Assembly: GCA_033064195.1 (NCBI GenBank)
Contig: JARBJD010000288.1
Location: forward strand, 30,812 to 94,811
Direction: 5' to 3'
Length of the DNA: 64,000 bases
Source of the DNA: Blattamonas nauphoetae
Lineage: Eukaryota > Preaxostyla > Oxymonadida
Part shown: positions 10,801-23,387 of the stretch, piece by piece
Position numbering within the stretch: position 1 is the first letter of the stretch
Layout: the number at the start of each line of letters is the position of its first letter
Translations under genes and position numbers: made by a program
Notes under the pieces: model-generated
What the model was told of the DNA's origin: nothing
Databases searched by the model: none
The model's input: only the letters and a program-made list of their open reading frames with translations

Positions 10801-13800
10801 TGATGAACGGGCACAGGTGAACTGGACGGTGAAGAAAGAGAGATCTCCTCCTTCAACTTCGACAAAAGAGTCGAGGGAGACAGATACCTCTCGTTGAGTT
10901 GTGTCCGAAGATCGGACTGTTCGAGTGTCAGTCACTGTCATCGTTCTTTCCAGCGAGGAAGGCGTCGAGAGAGTGATCACTTCGAGAGAGTTGAGAGAGG
11001 CCGATTCCAACGCTGAGTCGAGTGTGGTGCACTTGAACTCAGATGATCCACAATTCGGATGATCAGTTGAGGCTGAATCAGTTGCATTCACAAGAATTCC
11101 ATCTGAAGGAGAGAACAGCCAATACACAAGCGAGCCTTTTCTCCACTTGTGACTCACAGCAAGAGAGGTGTCTTCTCCACAGAGAGTGGCCAGTTCACCT
11201 TTTGAATAGCTGCGAGCCCAATTCTCTGGAATGATTTGTTGTTTGAAATGTTGGCCTTTCACTGAGATATACTGCCCAGCAACCAAGTCACTCTGAATCT
11301 GTCTGAAAGTGATATTCTGGAATGTGACGTCGCCTGATGTCTCGACGACGATGATCGATGAGTTGAGAAGAGTCAGATTTCTGAAGGAGCTTCCTGTGAT
11401 TGAGAAAGGAGCAGATCCAAGTCCTCCTTCCTGTGATGGCATTGGACTGAAAGAGATAAGTGGCACGGGGAATGAAATTTGTGGTGACGAAGACCCACCA
11501 TAGTTGAATTCACAAGAATCAAGCGAGAGCCCACTTCCAACTGATGAAATGAGAGATTGGGAGTAAGTCCCTGGTTGGAACGCCACAAGACAACCACTCA
11601 TCTCCAACCAGCTCTCTCTTGACGCGACGGACACGAGCGTATGATTGAATTTATGTTGGAATTTGAAGTTGTGGAGTGTGAGATGAGAGCCCTTCCCGAT
11701 TGTAAACATGCTTGACCCTTCCGGAACTGTTGATTTGAGCTCGACTTTTGAAGCTTCGAGGAAAATGTTTGCTTCTTCCAGATACATCGGTTCAAAGATG
11801 TAATAGCTGCTCAGATAAGCAGAACGTGGACAGGCAGTGCCGTTTGGATAATAAATTTTGAGATATTGAAATGCATATTCAAGAGTTTTGCAGTCAGATT
11901 TCGAAAAGCGACAGGTGTCGTTATCAGTTCCAGTGTCCGAGATGAATATTTTGGGAAAATCGATGAAAGTGGCGATTCGGGTCCATTCGACTTCGTTTTC
12001 CTTTTTTGTGATTCCTTCGATTTCGAGGTGAGGCCAGCCACTCCACGAGGCCTCTTTGCATCCCTTCAGACGATCAGGTCCTTCGTCATTGAGAACAGAT
12101 TCTTCAACAAAAACATCGTTTCCGAAGGCAGCCGTGTTGTTGTCAAACACAGCAGCTGTGAGACTGATTGGAGTCTCAACAGTTGTTGTTCCTTTCACTA
12201 AAAACGCTCCTCCTCTCCCGACTTCCACTCCATTCTCATCCATCGCGGTTGCTTGACATTCTGCGAAGATAGAGGGAGAATGTGTATACTGATCGGACGA
12301 GAGTCGACACACACTGTCCAGTTCCAGAAAGATCACTCCGCCATGCTGTGCTGAACAAGATGAGAACTCAGACCGTGCGATTGTCACGTTGCATGAAGTG
12401 CAGAATGCGAAACCACCGCGCTGGGCTGAACAGGACGAGACTTTCAGAGTTGAAAGGGTGACATTCGAGTTCTTCGCGAACAGAAAACTTCCATCGCACG
12501 ACGAGTTGATTGTCTTGACTGATTTACTCGAATCAAGTTCGATGTTCAGAGTACTCATTCCTTCGAGATGAAGAAAGGGCTGAGTTGTGAGATTGACAGA
12601 TGTCACTGAAGTGGAGCGCCAAGTGAAGTTTCCATCATTAGTGGATCGAACATGCCGTACAAAAGAGACACCATTCAGGGTGAGACTAGCATCAATAGTG
12701 ACAGAGTTGATGAGCGCTGATCGTCCAATCGAATCGATGAAAGGGTGAGTGAGTGTTTTGTTGGCGAATGTAATATGAATTTTGGTCAGTGAAAGCGATG
12801 AATCATGATCGACAGAGAAAGCCGTGTTCTTGAGTTCTGAGAATGAAAGGTCGACATTATACAGTTCAAGTGAGGCGTTTAGAAGACAACCGAAGATCTG
12901 GTTGTTCTGTTGTGTGATGTTGATTTGAGATGGAGAGGCCAGAATAACATTGACGGACGCATTTTGGAGAGTGAATGGTGTCATCGATTCGGTGTAAACG
13001 AAATCTGTGATGATGGCAGTGTGGACATTGTTGTGGAGGCGAGAGCCGAGGAGGAACTGGAGAGTGAGATCAGACAGGCTTGGTTGACAAAGTCTGTTTG
13101 GAGCCGACCAGGCGAGGGTCATGTTGAGTCCTTCCTTCGAAAAGAAGAGGGTGTGAGGTGGCGGAACGAGTGGATGGGAATCGTCGATGAGGAAGGGCAG
13201 TTTGGATAAGGATTCAATTGCTGTGAAGTTGAGAGTGAGTTGCTGATCTGAGAAGTCTTTCAGAACAACATCGTCTCCCTTCACTGCCTCGTTCAGCCCT
13301 GTCCCCGCCGAGTTCTCATCAAATTGACATCCTTCCATTGAAAGTCTGCTTGTTTCATCGTTCCGCAGAATGTCAATCACCCCTGCTCGCCCATTCGAAC
13401 AACATCCTCCAAATTTGCTAAATTGAATGGAAATCGAGCCACTCGTTTAACCTTCCACACAACTCCCACTTTGCACTGATTCATTCACAGCAATGGTGAG
13501 CGTGCGAGAGATGGTTAAGAATAGCGTGTCTGACAGGAAGAGTGATCCAGTTCCAGATACAACGATCAATGCTGAGGAACCGGTGATTAACGAGAAACGA
13601 GATTGGGAGAAGTGACTTGTTCCTGCTGACATGGTGAACAGCTCATTCGTTCGATCCTGCTGGGCACACACGACAATATTCTTCACAGAAAGGAGTCCTT
13701 CCTTGCTCATTGCGACAATTGAAGATGAGGATGAGGAAGGAATGAGGGTCATCGAGCGAAGTGTCAGATTGGCACCAGCTTTCACGTTCAGCGTTACTTG

Positions 13801-16800
13801 CAGTTTCGTAGTGTGAGGACGCGGTGATTCGCCAAGCTTGAGGTGCACAGATTCCGTTCCATTTCCGACAATCTCGATGTCGGTTTGGATCGACAGGATT
13901 TGATTTTCGGTGAATGGACCATCGGAGAGTGAGAGGATGGTCGAACTTCCTGTTTCGAGTTGTTGGATTTCTGGCCAAATTATGTCGTTCGTCTCGACTG
14001 GATTTCCATTCTGATCTGCATCTGCCTCCATCGTGATTTCAGTTTTCGTGTTTTGAGTCTGAACGACTTTGAAGAGAGGGCATTCTGTGAGTGTCTTCCC
14101 GTCAGTTCTCACTCTGATTTCCCGATTCGACGTGCAGTCAACGACCGAAGAAGTGTTGAGTAGCGATGGGCTGGCTGTTATGAATCTAAAATCAGCATTC
14201 GTTGACGATTCGAGATCAAAGCGACAATCTTCCAGAAGAACTGATCCATTCGTCTCGACAGTCAAAAGATTCGAGGTCATTCCAGTGAGGTTGGTGAACG
14301 TGCAGGAATAAGCTTTGAAGGCAGTGTCTGTGAGATGGAACGGGGATGTATTTGGGCCTGTTGTTTTGCATTCTTTCATTGTACACGTGTCCATCGTGAG
14401 TGATGTTGATCGTTGGCACGTGATCAATCCAACTCTGCTCGTTTCACACCCGTCGAACAGACAGCCGTGAAAGAGAAGAAAAGAGTGTGCTGCTGTCTTG
14501 AGGAGTTGTGTCGGATAAGAAGTTGGCATTATGTGGAAAATACTTCCAACAAATAAGATGTCGGTGGAGTACGTGTTTAAGTCCACTTTGAACCCGTTCA
14601 GAGTACAGTCGACTACGAGGAGAGGGTCGTGTTGAGTGACGAGATTGTATTCGATCATCAGTGTTCCATTTACAAGATTAGATTGAGACACCACAACTGG
14701 CGCAACACCCGAGACTGAATATAGACTGAAGTATGAGTTTGTGTTGATAATCTCCGTGTCGGTGACGCTCAATCCGCCTGATCCAAATGCACAGTTGCGA
14801 ATGTAGATACAATTTCCAGTCGAATTTCCGTCTCCCTCAAGGCGGCAGTTGCAGATAATTGGAGGGGACGATGTGTCTTCCAGAGTTTGAAAGGAGATGA
14901 AACCTCCATTTCTCGATTGCTTCTTGACTCCCGACAGAGTGAAGTTGGAGTCGACGATGGAGGGAGACGTGGACGTGTAGAGAGTCCCCACACCCCCTCC
15001 ATTTTGATAGTAGTTTGTTGAATGTCCCGGGTACCAATCTTCGAAGGAACACGACGAGACGGAGAAAGGGGATCGGAGGAGGTTGAAGATTGATCCTCTC
15101 ACAAGAATGCATCCACCGTAAATGTCTAAAGTCTCTTTTGTGGAGGTAACAGAGCAATTGTTAAATGAAGAATTCTGAACTGTCAGATGTGTTGTGTTTG
15201 AGGTGAGAATCAACGCTGATCCACCATCATACTGGTTGCCTGTGGTGTGGATCATGTTTTGGAAGGTGCAGTGCGTGATGGTGGTTTCGGTGATGATATA
15301 CAGCCGAGTGTCCCCAAGCTCACCGTCGTAAGTGTCGTGATCGAAGACGGTGTTGGAAGATGGAGACGAAGGATGGGGTTGAGAGGAGAAAGGTCGCTCC
15401 TCTGATGTTGTGCTGCACCAGATGAATGTCGTGTTTGAGCACAGCAGGCTCCCTCCGCTGTTCATGTCCCGCACGGTCGATCCGCTCAGATGGTTGTTGC
15501 TCCCCCAAACCGAGCTCCCAATCATTTGTTGACGAAACGAAGGCGAGGCGGAAGGGACAGATCCAGGAAGCGATGAAACATTCCTAAACGAAATTCCGAT
15601 GAATGACGTCGTGATTCCTGAAAACATCAAAAATCCCGTTCGGTCCGCTCCTTCCCCCACTCCAATCCCATCTTGTCCTATGATCCGTTGGTTCCCCACA
15701 TTGCTGTTCAATATTGTCAGCACAAATCGTTCATGTCCCTCAAATCCACGATTATCGGACAAAATTGCTCCCATTCGATCTGATTTTGAGTGGATCGCAC
15801 AGTTGATGAGGGTGATTGAGGAGTCCATGGTTGAGAATTCCTCCATCCTATCAAGTGACATCAATGGTCCCCAACGACTTCGAAGGAACTCAGCATGCGA
15901 TGCACAAACAATGGATGAACATATTGAGGCGAACAGCACTTCTGAGTTTGCCGTTTCGTGATCAAGTTCCATTCTCACTTGGGAGATCGAGAATGTTGCA
16001 TTTATGACAACGAACAGGCGAGGTTGAATGATTTGTTGGTTTGATGGCATCTTTGTCGGATATACACGTTCATTTGAACTTGGTGGTTCAAGAATGATAG
16101 TTGTGTCGTTTTCTCCATTAAGAGAGAGATATGTCGACATTACTTCAAGGTCCACGCATGTAACTTTGGCATTCGGCAGTTGGAGGACATCATCAGTCAG
16201 ATAATTCGGCATGGGTCCATTGTGTCTGGTGGTTTTGAAAAGAGTCTGGCTCAACGGGTTCAATGTGTCTGGCGGTAGATTTCTGAAGAAATCTGGAATG
16301 TATCACAATATAGTTTTCATATATGGTAGTGATGAGATTCATAGAGAGGGTGTCGAAGGGACAGAACCACATAAAAGTCATGGAATGATGAAATTCGTCC
16401 TGTCAATGTTGATCTGAAAAAACTCCAGGTTTTGACTTTATGGATGGTGATTTTGAAAAATCATATGTTTATCACATAATAATGTTCAAAACAGACAATA
16501 ATCGAAATATAGTGAACCTACAAGTCCAATGAAGTGATAGTTATTAAGGATTTCGAATCGGAGCCTCACATTCTTGAAGGGCAGATCCTCCATTGACTGC
16601 TCCGCCTGTAGCAACAGTTGGGAAAATAGATGCCAAGAATGTAATCAATCGATTGTGTATGTTCCAACCCTCAGATGCTCGACTTTTGGAGGTATCTCAC
16701 CACCAGACACACTGGACCACCGCCAGACATATCGGACCACCACCAGATACAATGGACTTCGCCAGACACACTGGACCCATGCCGATAATTCTTGTCCTTT

Positions 16801-16892
16801 TGGGTGAACGGCTGAAGACAAGTTTTGAGTTGAATTGTCGCAGAGGGAAGTGGCACCCCCGATATCGAGAGAAAAATGAGGAGGATGCACAT
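7717..16892 (-). pseudogene. Receptor A: giant beta-helix receptor pseudokinase, MITE-interrupted
   Basis: Probable cell-surface receptor of about 2,860 codons if the MITE at 16208-16783 and one target copy are removed. It starts at 16892 with a signal peptide (MCILLIFLSISGVPLPSAT), followed by a very long Ser/Thr/Asn/Cys-rich ectodomain of beta-helix rungs, one transmembrane segment (about 8641-8725, run of Ile/Leu/Val followed by CRSQQKKKR), and a cytoplasmic kinase-like C-lobe (about 8400-7800). The tail keeps RWSAPE and GLVLWELETGLVPFGELDA but has LSSHWILFDSTG where HRD...N should be, no DFG, and no glycine loop or VAIK lysine, so catalysis is unlikely. A single in-frame TAA at 13447-13449 separates two otherwise continuous frames. 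Without the TAA and the MITE it would be intact; it could be a recent null allele. Confidence 0.8.
16208..16783. mobile_element. MITE, 576 bp, 8-bp target duplication GATAATTC
   Basis: The ends are inverted copies of GGCATGGGTCCA(T/G)TGTGTCTGG. Inside each end lie further copies of a CCACCAGACACACTGGAC-type motif (four on the right at 16695-16775, two to three on the left). GATAATTC flanks both sides (16200-16207 and 16784-16791). No ORF of note lies inside, so it is non-autonomous. It sits at about codon 36 of receptor A; removing the element and one GATAATTC joins ...KDKNY to LTDDVLQLP... in frame. The GGCATG terminus, subterminal motif arrays and 8-bp duplication link it to the element at 23388-24057. 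An 8-bp duplication fits hAT-like or Mutator-like transposases, none of which is seen here. Confidence 0.92.
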
Positions 16893-17281
16893 AGAGGTAA
16901 TGGAAATGATTGAAAAGTGAATAGTAGCCCCTGTTTAGGAATAGGAGAGTTTCAAAAAGAGAATGGTTTGATCGATCTCCTATTCGCTCGTTTGTGCACT
17001 CAACCTGTCTAAACTAATTGTGGACACCTTCCGACATCTGTTTCCTTTCCGTAGTTTCTGTTTTGAATACTTTTACTCCAAATTCGATGAATGAACTTTC
17101 CACCCAAAATCATTTTTTTTGAAGGAACGTCATCATTCAAATCATTATTGCCTTGTATCATGATAATCGATCATAACCATCAGACTGACATTGTTCCAAC
17201 TTCTGATAACCCTCATGTATGATCCAATCTCCTCACACAATCAATCCTCCATTTTTCTCCTTCTCTATTTTTTTCAAGCCG
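16893..17281. promoter_or_regulatory. Divergent intergenic region between receptor A and the helical protein gene
   Basis: These 389 bases separate two outward-facing starts (16892 minus, 17282 plus), so both promoters must lie here or in the transcripts' 5' ends. The sequence is AT-rich without a motif I can name. An alternative in-frame ATG for the plus gene lies at 17219. Confidence 0.4.
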
Positions 17282-20200
17282 ATGCCCAACACTTTATTCG
17301 AAAATATTCTCTCGGATGATTTGACTTTGTCTAAAGATTCACTGAAATTGGTCAGGACAGAGATAAAAGGTTGTCATTTTGTAATTTCAACGGAATCACT
17401 CTATTGTTCGTCCATATCTCACCAGATTTGAAAATATCCGTAGACTCATTTGTGGAATTGCATGGTCTTGACAGACTTGAGACGCTCTTTTCCGATTCTC
17501 GTGATCCCCGCTCAATCGTGTGTCTCTTGTCTGATTTTGGAGTCTCCATTCGCCTTCTCAGATCGACATTGGATGGATTTTGTGTCATGTTGGTCTCACT
17601 TTCTTCTTTTTGACGTATATCTTAAAGCTCGCTCGAATGTCGAGAATTGCTCAAAACTTGTTACATCTGGCTTGTGCTTGTCGATTCTACACAAGTCAAC
17701 TCCAGACAAGATGACCAAAGACACAGCACATGTTTATGTCCATGTTTGTCGTTCTCGACTCTTTACCACTTCAGCTGTGGAAGGTGCTTCAAGCCATCGC
17801 TGAACAATCGACCCTCTCGTCTGACCCGACACTTCTGAAAGATATTCCGTTGGTGGTCGCTGATACCATCTCAATTTTGGGACAATTTACGAAAAATCAA
17901 AAGCAGACACAGGCGACATTGCCATTCACCTTAAGTCAACGCTCTGATCTGTTCAGATCGTTTCTGGGGTTTGTGGTCAATGAACTGATGTCGTGTGTGG
18001 TGTTTGGAATTGAAACCGAACTCTTTGGGGTGATTCAGAAGAATATCACAATTCTGGATTCGATGAGCAATATTGTGGCTCCGAACAAGATAACGAACTT
18101 TGGCGAACTTTTGACCTCCATCAAAGCATGTTCAACCATTTCAGTATGTTTTCATAGTTTATTCACCTCGGCAGACACCCACAGGGAGACTGCTGGCGAC
18201 TGTCCGGAAAGTCACCGATAGTCCGTCTCATATGCAAGTTGTGATGGTCTTCGTCCTTCGTTTTCTCTCCAGTATGTTTCTTTTCTCTCGATTAAGCACT
18301 GTTTGCACAGATTCAGCACATATCACTGATTTCATCTCGATGGATGGCTTCACCATCATTCATGGTCTATCTGAGCATTTGCATCTCAAATCCTGGTCCA
18401 AAGTGATGGAACTTCAGACCGAGATATATTTGAAATTGGGTATCATCTTTGTTCGATCATCACGTCAAACATCTCAAACACTCTTTCTCAGCGTTGCATG
18501 ATGTCATTTCCTGCGCCAAATGGATGACAGAAATCTCGTATGCCATAACAACCGACCATCGTTCAATGGACCTCCGCGGACCGAAACTGGAGAAGCATCT
18601 GCGGCTGCAATCCCATTTCTGGAAATTGATGAAATTGTACCCAGAGATGACGGAGCGAAACCAACAGGCCGTCCACAATTGGACCAATTCATGCCTGAAC
18701 ACGTTGCTGGAGATGGTGTGTGGGAGGGAGTCGGAAGAAGAAAATGCAGCGATGGCACTGGAACACCTGGTTGGGATCGACAGCGCTGAGCTCGAGAAAC
18801 TGTTCACAAAAACACCCATCACGCTCTCTCCACCTCTCACCTTCCCTCTCGACACCTCTCTTCCTGACGATGCTCGAGGAATCTCCAATCTGCGCGACAT
18901 CCTCTCTCACATCAAACACGCCCGATCGTTTCATGGTCTGCCGAAATACTTGCCGTGCTGTCTTTGCAACAGGATGGGTGAATTGTACGAAGACGAGGAA
19001 GCCAATCGGGATCTGATCGCGAAGTATGACGTTCTCATGACGAGATACTTCACAATTCAGAAATCACAACTTCTCACACCAGCGATCTTCCTTCTCTTCA
19101 GTTTGGTGAAGTCTCCAGAAGTGAAGCGGGTGCTCGTCAAGCACGTTCCTCGCAGCATCACCACCGACCAAACACTCGTCCCTCTCCGCGACATCACAAA
19201 AGAAGAAGCGATTTTGGAAGTGTTGTTGACAGACGGGCCTGACACACCTTCCGTTCTCCTCCCGCCGATCGAGAAGAAGCTGCTGGACGAAAAGAAGAAC
19301 AGCGACGCCCAATACGTGTTCCGACTTGACCGTCCTTACGTCTCGCTCGACTTCTCTGCCATCCACTCCTCGTCCCTCTCCCTCCTCTCCTCCCCCGAGG
19401 GTCGATGGACAGTCGTGGCGTTCCTGGCAGTGATTCCGATCAAAGAGACAGTTCTCTCGTTCGAGCAGACGAAAGGGTTGGTTGAAATGGCTGAGGAAGC
19501 AGCGTCCGACGAGAGGCTGGTTGTTGTGCTGCGAGCACTGACCAGACACACCCTCACTGAACTCTCCCTCCCTCCCACGTCAGACCTCCTCTCTCGCCTC
19601 CTCAACGTCATCCGTCCCCACTCCCTCCGCTCCGACAATGCCCATCTTTCGATAGAAGTGTTCTCGCTCTTCACTCGACTTCTCCCGTTCAAGCCGACAC
19701 TGGAGAAGGAAGCAGTGGAGTGTGCGAGGCAGCTGTTGGACAAACTTGTGCTTCAACAGATGATGATTCTTCGCTTCCCTCTCTTCTCCATTTGGCACTG
19801 CGAAGAAGACGTGGAGGAGAGTGCTCTTCTCGTTCTCGGAGAGTGCGTGCGAGCTGTCCAACACGGCCTCATTTCTGACCCTCTCCCACTCGTCCCAACC
19901 ATCACTCACTTTGTCTGCACACGCTCAACTTCGATTCTGGCCAAAGTCCTCGATTTTCTGAAAGCGGTGGAGGACCTGACACAACACTCACCAACTCCAT
20001 TCGCCCCGCTCTCCCTCCCCATCCCCATCCTGTCCGAAGAACGCCAAGTTCTCCGTACGATCCCTCTCCACGTGTACCTCGCTGGGTTGTGGGGAGCAGA
20101 AATGAAGGAATGCACTAAACACAACGATTTCTGGGCATACAACACGCAGCCAGTGAAACCACCGATGATCTTCGCTGTTCGAGACGAGGCGGAAGTGGGA

Positions 20201-20872
20201 GGAACGATTCTGGTGATGAAGGTGGCTCTGGATGAGGTGAACGGGAGTCTGAAAGACATGCTGGCCGACGTGGAAGGACGACCACACCTTCAAACTATCG
20301 TCAGCGAGCGAGAAGAGGAGGATCTGTTCGAACTCATCAAGACAACCATCAACACAGGCACGTTCCACTTCCCAGTCAACCGCCTCTTCGTGACCGGCTA
20401 CCACGTCGTCAAAGAAGGGCCCTCGCTTCTCGTCCACATCATTCCGCACTGCTTCTCACTCTTCTCGCTCTGCCGTCTGCTTCAGCTGGTGTCCCCCCCT
20501 CCAGCAGCCCCGCCAGGCCGACCAGTCGTTTCTGTTTATGTCATCATGATCAACGGTCTGTTCACGTCGTGTTTGAACGAGCTCCGAAGCTCAGATTTCT
20601 CGTATTCGCAACTCTTCGATTTGTGTGCCTTCTTTGCCTTCATCAGCCAAGTCGCCGAACATGAATGTCGACTCAGCTATGACCAACCAGGCGCTATGCT
20701 TGCCCAACTCCAAGACGCAAACAAGGCTCGGTGGACACTTGTTAATCGGCTGATGTTTGCGGAGGGATTCGAAGACAGGAGGGATCAACAGTATCTCGTG
20801 TCCAGACAGTATCGGAACATCGTCGATGAGCGGAATTTAACGTTTCTTCGCCATCGAGTGATTGGGTTCTGA
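17282..20872 (+). CDS. Large alpha-helical (HEAT/ARM-like) protein, seven exons
   Basis: The spliced product is about 1,107 residues. Six introns were placed from frame continuity and GT...AG ends: 17370-17425, 17582-17627, 17732-17774, 18144-18174, 18272-18310 and 18440-18491 (31-56 nt); exon lengths then sum to exactly 1,108 codons. The protein is rich in Leu-patterned helices throughout, consistent with an alpha-solenoid, with no signal peptide or clear membrane segment. I recognise no catalytic motif. The last exon (18492-20872) has higher GC and strong third-position C/G preference. The start at 17282 (MPNTLFENIL) is chosen because the upstream 21 residues from the ATG at 17219 look like a pyrimidine-rich leader. 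It ends with TGA, converging on the metallophosphatase gene. Function unknown. Confidence 0.82.
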
Positions 20873-21173
20873 TGGGGTTAGTGTTTATTCGTCTCGTTTC
20901 ATGAGTTCCTTACCGATTTTAGTGTGTTCTGGAAGAAGACAGAATATTTAAACGCTTTATCCTCCAAAAGAGATGGTTCACTGCAACCTCAGTGATTTGA
21001 ATTGATCAAGCCCACGGTTTAATCTGACAGTTCCGCTCGCCCATTTAGCAGATTGATGGTCTTATCCGCTCTACTCTACGTGCTGAGTGTTATCTCTGTT
21101 TCTCTCGAAACTTTCGTGAAAGAAAGGAAACTCAGTAGTTACATAGTGATTAATCTAACAAAAACAATGAATC
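20873..21173. other. Convergent intergenic region
   Basis: About 300 bases between two converging stop codons. It must contain both 3' ends and polyadenylation signals; AT-rich patches are present (for example AATATTTAAAC near 20942), but no defined signal can be assigned. Confidence 0.3.
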
Positions 21174-22988
21174 TCAACATTTCCAGTAATTCTTGACATA
21201 GACTTTCAGTGAATCACGGGTAGAGACACTTGTCTTCCTCATGGTATATTTTCCAGGAGCAATCTTCTTCAAGCAGGCAATTGCTTGCTTCATGGAGGCT
21301 CTGTCCATGAATATGTCGTAAAGTGCTGTGTCCGCAATCTTTGCGTGTTTTGTGATGAACTTGTTTGTTTTGAAGATAGCATTCGACACCGCCCCGTCCA
21401 TATCCTCATCGTGTTCGACTCCATCCTCGTCGGCGGAATCGGAGTTTGATGTTGCGAGGGTTGCTCCCCACAATTTCTTCAAATGGGCTCCAGTCATGCC
21501 AAGAATGGCCTGGTGTTCATATGCCATCGGGTCGGTGTTGTAGATATCGTCTTTCAGCACAGCGCCTTGGAAGAGTGGGTCTGAAAGATGGTGATGAGAA
21601 TTATCAAAGAACGGGAATATAAGGCAGAAGGAGCAGGCACACATCGCATGTTCGCTTGTTGGATGTACAGAGTGGTGACAGCGTTTGGCACAGATTCGAC
21701 ATTTTCCCCATTTGCGGTCGTGACATTTCCTCGTTTCGGTCCGACCTTGGGGAAGACAGTATCAACCAACAATCTGTAAATGGAGTCTGCGTCAGCAGCG
21801 GTGGCTGAGTTTGAGTACCTCTTTGGGGAGCATCCTTGCTTGTTCAGGAGACCGAACGCATTCAGTCGAGTTTGGATGGTGGACTTAATTCTGGAGCCGA
21901 CTGCAGTGTTCCAATTGGCTGCGGACACACCTGCTTCTGCTTGAAGGAGCGCAACGTTGGTTTCGAGGTATTTCTGGTTGAATGTGGTCATATCCAGGCC
22001 GCTTGCCAATCCTCCGTTGAATTCGGTCAGTTCAGCAAAATTAGAAGTGGCGGAAGCTGTTTTTGGAAGAGCAAACTTCATGACTCCGATTTTGTTGAAA
22101 TAACGCCCACTTTCCATCGCGAATGCCTCCGTGTCAAGTTTCTGGGTTCGTTCCTGATGTGAATGGCCTGTCAGGAAGATAATTGGTGTTTTTGGTTTCT
22201 TTGCACGAAGAATTTTCTTGATATTGGCGATGTGTGTGTGGTCAGTGTTGATGTGGCAAAGAACGACGATTGCGCGTGTGTCTTTCGATGCCATCGCACG
22301 GCCGAACCATTCTTGGTTCAGGAAGGCGGCGACACCTGTAACCTTCACTTTCTTCTGAACATTGGCAATGTTGTAGGTAAATCCAAGAACGAGGATTTTG
22401 CCGTTGCCTTCCCCAAGGCTGATTGTTCTGAAATTGTTTCCAAGTTTCTTGCCGGTTGGAACATATACAGCTTGACCAGCGAGGTATCTATGAAAAGAAT
22501 GGGGAACAGAAACAAGATTTCCATACTTTCCGGCGTGAGCAGGTTGGAAAGTTTTGACGATGAGGTCAACACTTTTGTCGTATTTGATGTCGTGGTTTCC
22601 GTTAACAAGACCGTCGTAGGGGATATCTTTCATAATGTTGAAAATCTCAATTCCCCTGGTTCCATTATAGTCACTCAGACCAGTTCCCTGAGGGTAGTTG
22701 ATGAGTTTGAGAGAAGACAAACTTCGATCATGTCACCAGTGTCGAAAGCGAGAACGATCTCGTTGGATGCCTTATTCTTCTTTCGATGGTAAATGAAGTT
22801 GTACAGATCTCCGGCATCAGCGTTAAGATTTGGTTGGTGTCTGTGACCGTAAATCCAGCCATGGACTGAAGATCTGAAGAACAACACGAGTACACACTAT
22901 CGGTTGTGTGGAGAATTGTTACTGTCACTCCACCATAATTGTCTGTGGGTTCTCCGAGCGATAAAGCGAGAAAAAGAATGAGACTCAT
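21174..22988 (-). CDS. Secreted 5'-nucleotidase-type metallophosphoesterase, five exons
   Basis: The spliced product is 548 residues. Introns on the minus strand are 22897-22866 (32 nt), 22722-22688 (35), 22526-22488 (39) and 21642-21581 (62). Joining the first exon gives ILHTTD-IHGW, restoring the DxHG metal-binding motif; further calcineurin-like motifs follow: GDMIE (Asp75), NGNHD (residues 108-111), LCH (His210) and GHSH (239-242). An N-terminal hydrophobic segment (MSLILFLALSLG) indicates secretion or surface location. The C-terminal half matches the substrate-binding part expected of 5'-nucleotidases. Such enzymes dephosphorylate extracellular nucleotides and would suit purine salvage in a gut anaerobe, but the substrate is inferred. 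All metal ligands I can see are present. It ends with TGA. Confidence 0.9.
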
Positions 22989-23387
22989 AATAGATAAAGC
23001 AATTTATGGCTTGATCGTTGCGAGAATACAGTTTTATGGGCCTCATTTAAGGAACACGACTGTGAAGAAATAAGATGAGAATACTGCTCTCGAGAGTGAA
23101 TTTTTTCCAATCTTGTCTTTTGTGAAGCTACTTTGATGTAACTCTTCCATCTTGGCTATAATTTCAGGATCGGAGAAAAAATGGTATCGGAACGATAGAT
23201 AGCGAGGAGTCCAGGACAACTTAACATCAAAAACAAAAGATAAAGTTCCTCCAAAAATGCGGGAGACAACGACGAGAAAGGGCAGTTGTCTTAAAACACA
23301 ACTCGCTGAAAGGGGATCATATCAAAATCCACATGTTTCAAAAGAAAGATCGGAATGTTGAGAGTGAGCACTGAAGAAATCCATTCG
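22989..23387. other. Upstream region of the metallophosphatase gene
   Basis: No gene seen. Positions about 23206-23262 carry a roughly 60-bp sequence (AGGACAACTTAACATC, GTTCCTCCAAAAAT) repeated in the same orientation at 24203-24260, so it flanks the MITE on both sides. TCCATTCG at 23380-23387 is the left target copy of that MITE. Confidence 0.45.

Noticed and set aside
13440-13480. A short intron removing the TAA of receptor A
   Set aside because: The best GT...AG pair (GTTAAACG to TTTAG, 34 nt) shifts the frame, and no nearby donor gives a length divisible by three.
22488-22513. 26-nt intron (GTTTCT...CATAG) in the metallophosphatase gene
   Set aside because: It would shift the frame; a 39-nt intron starting at GTATGG (22526) keeps it and gives AGKYLAGQ.
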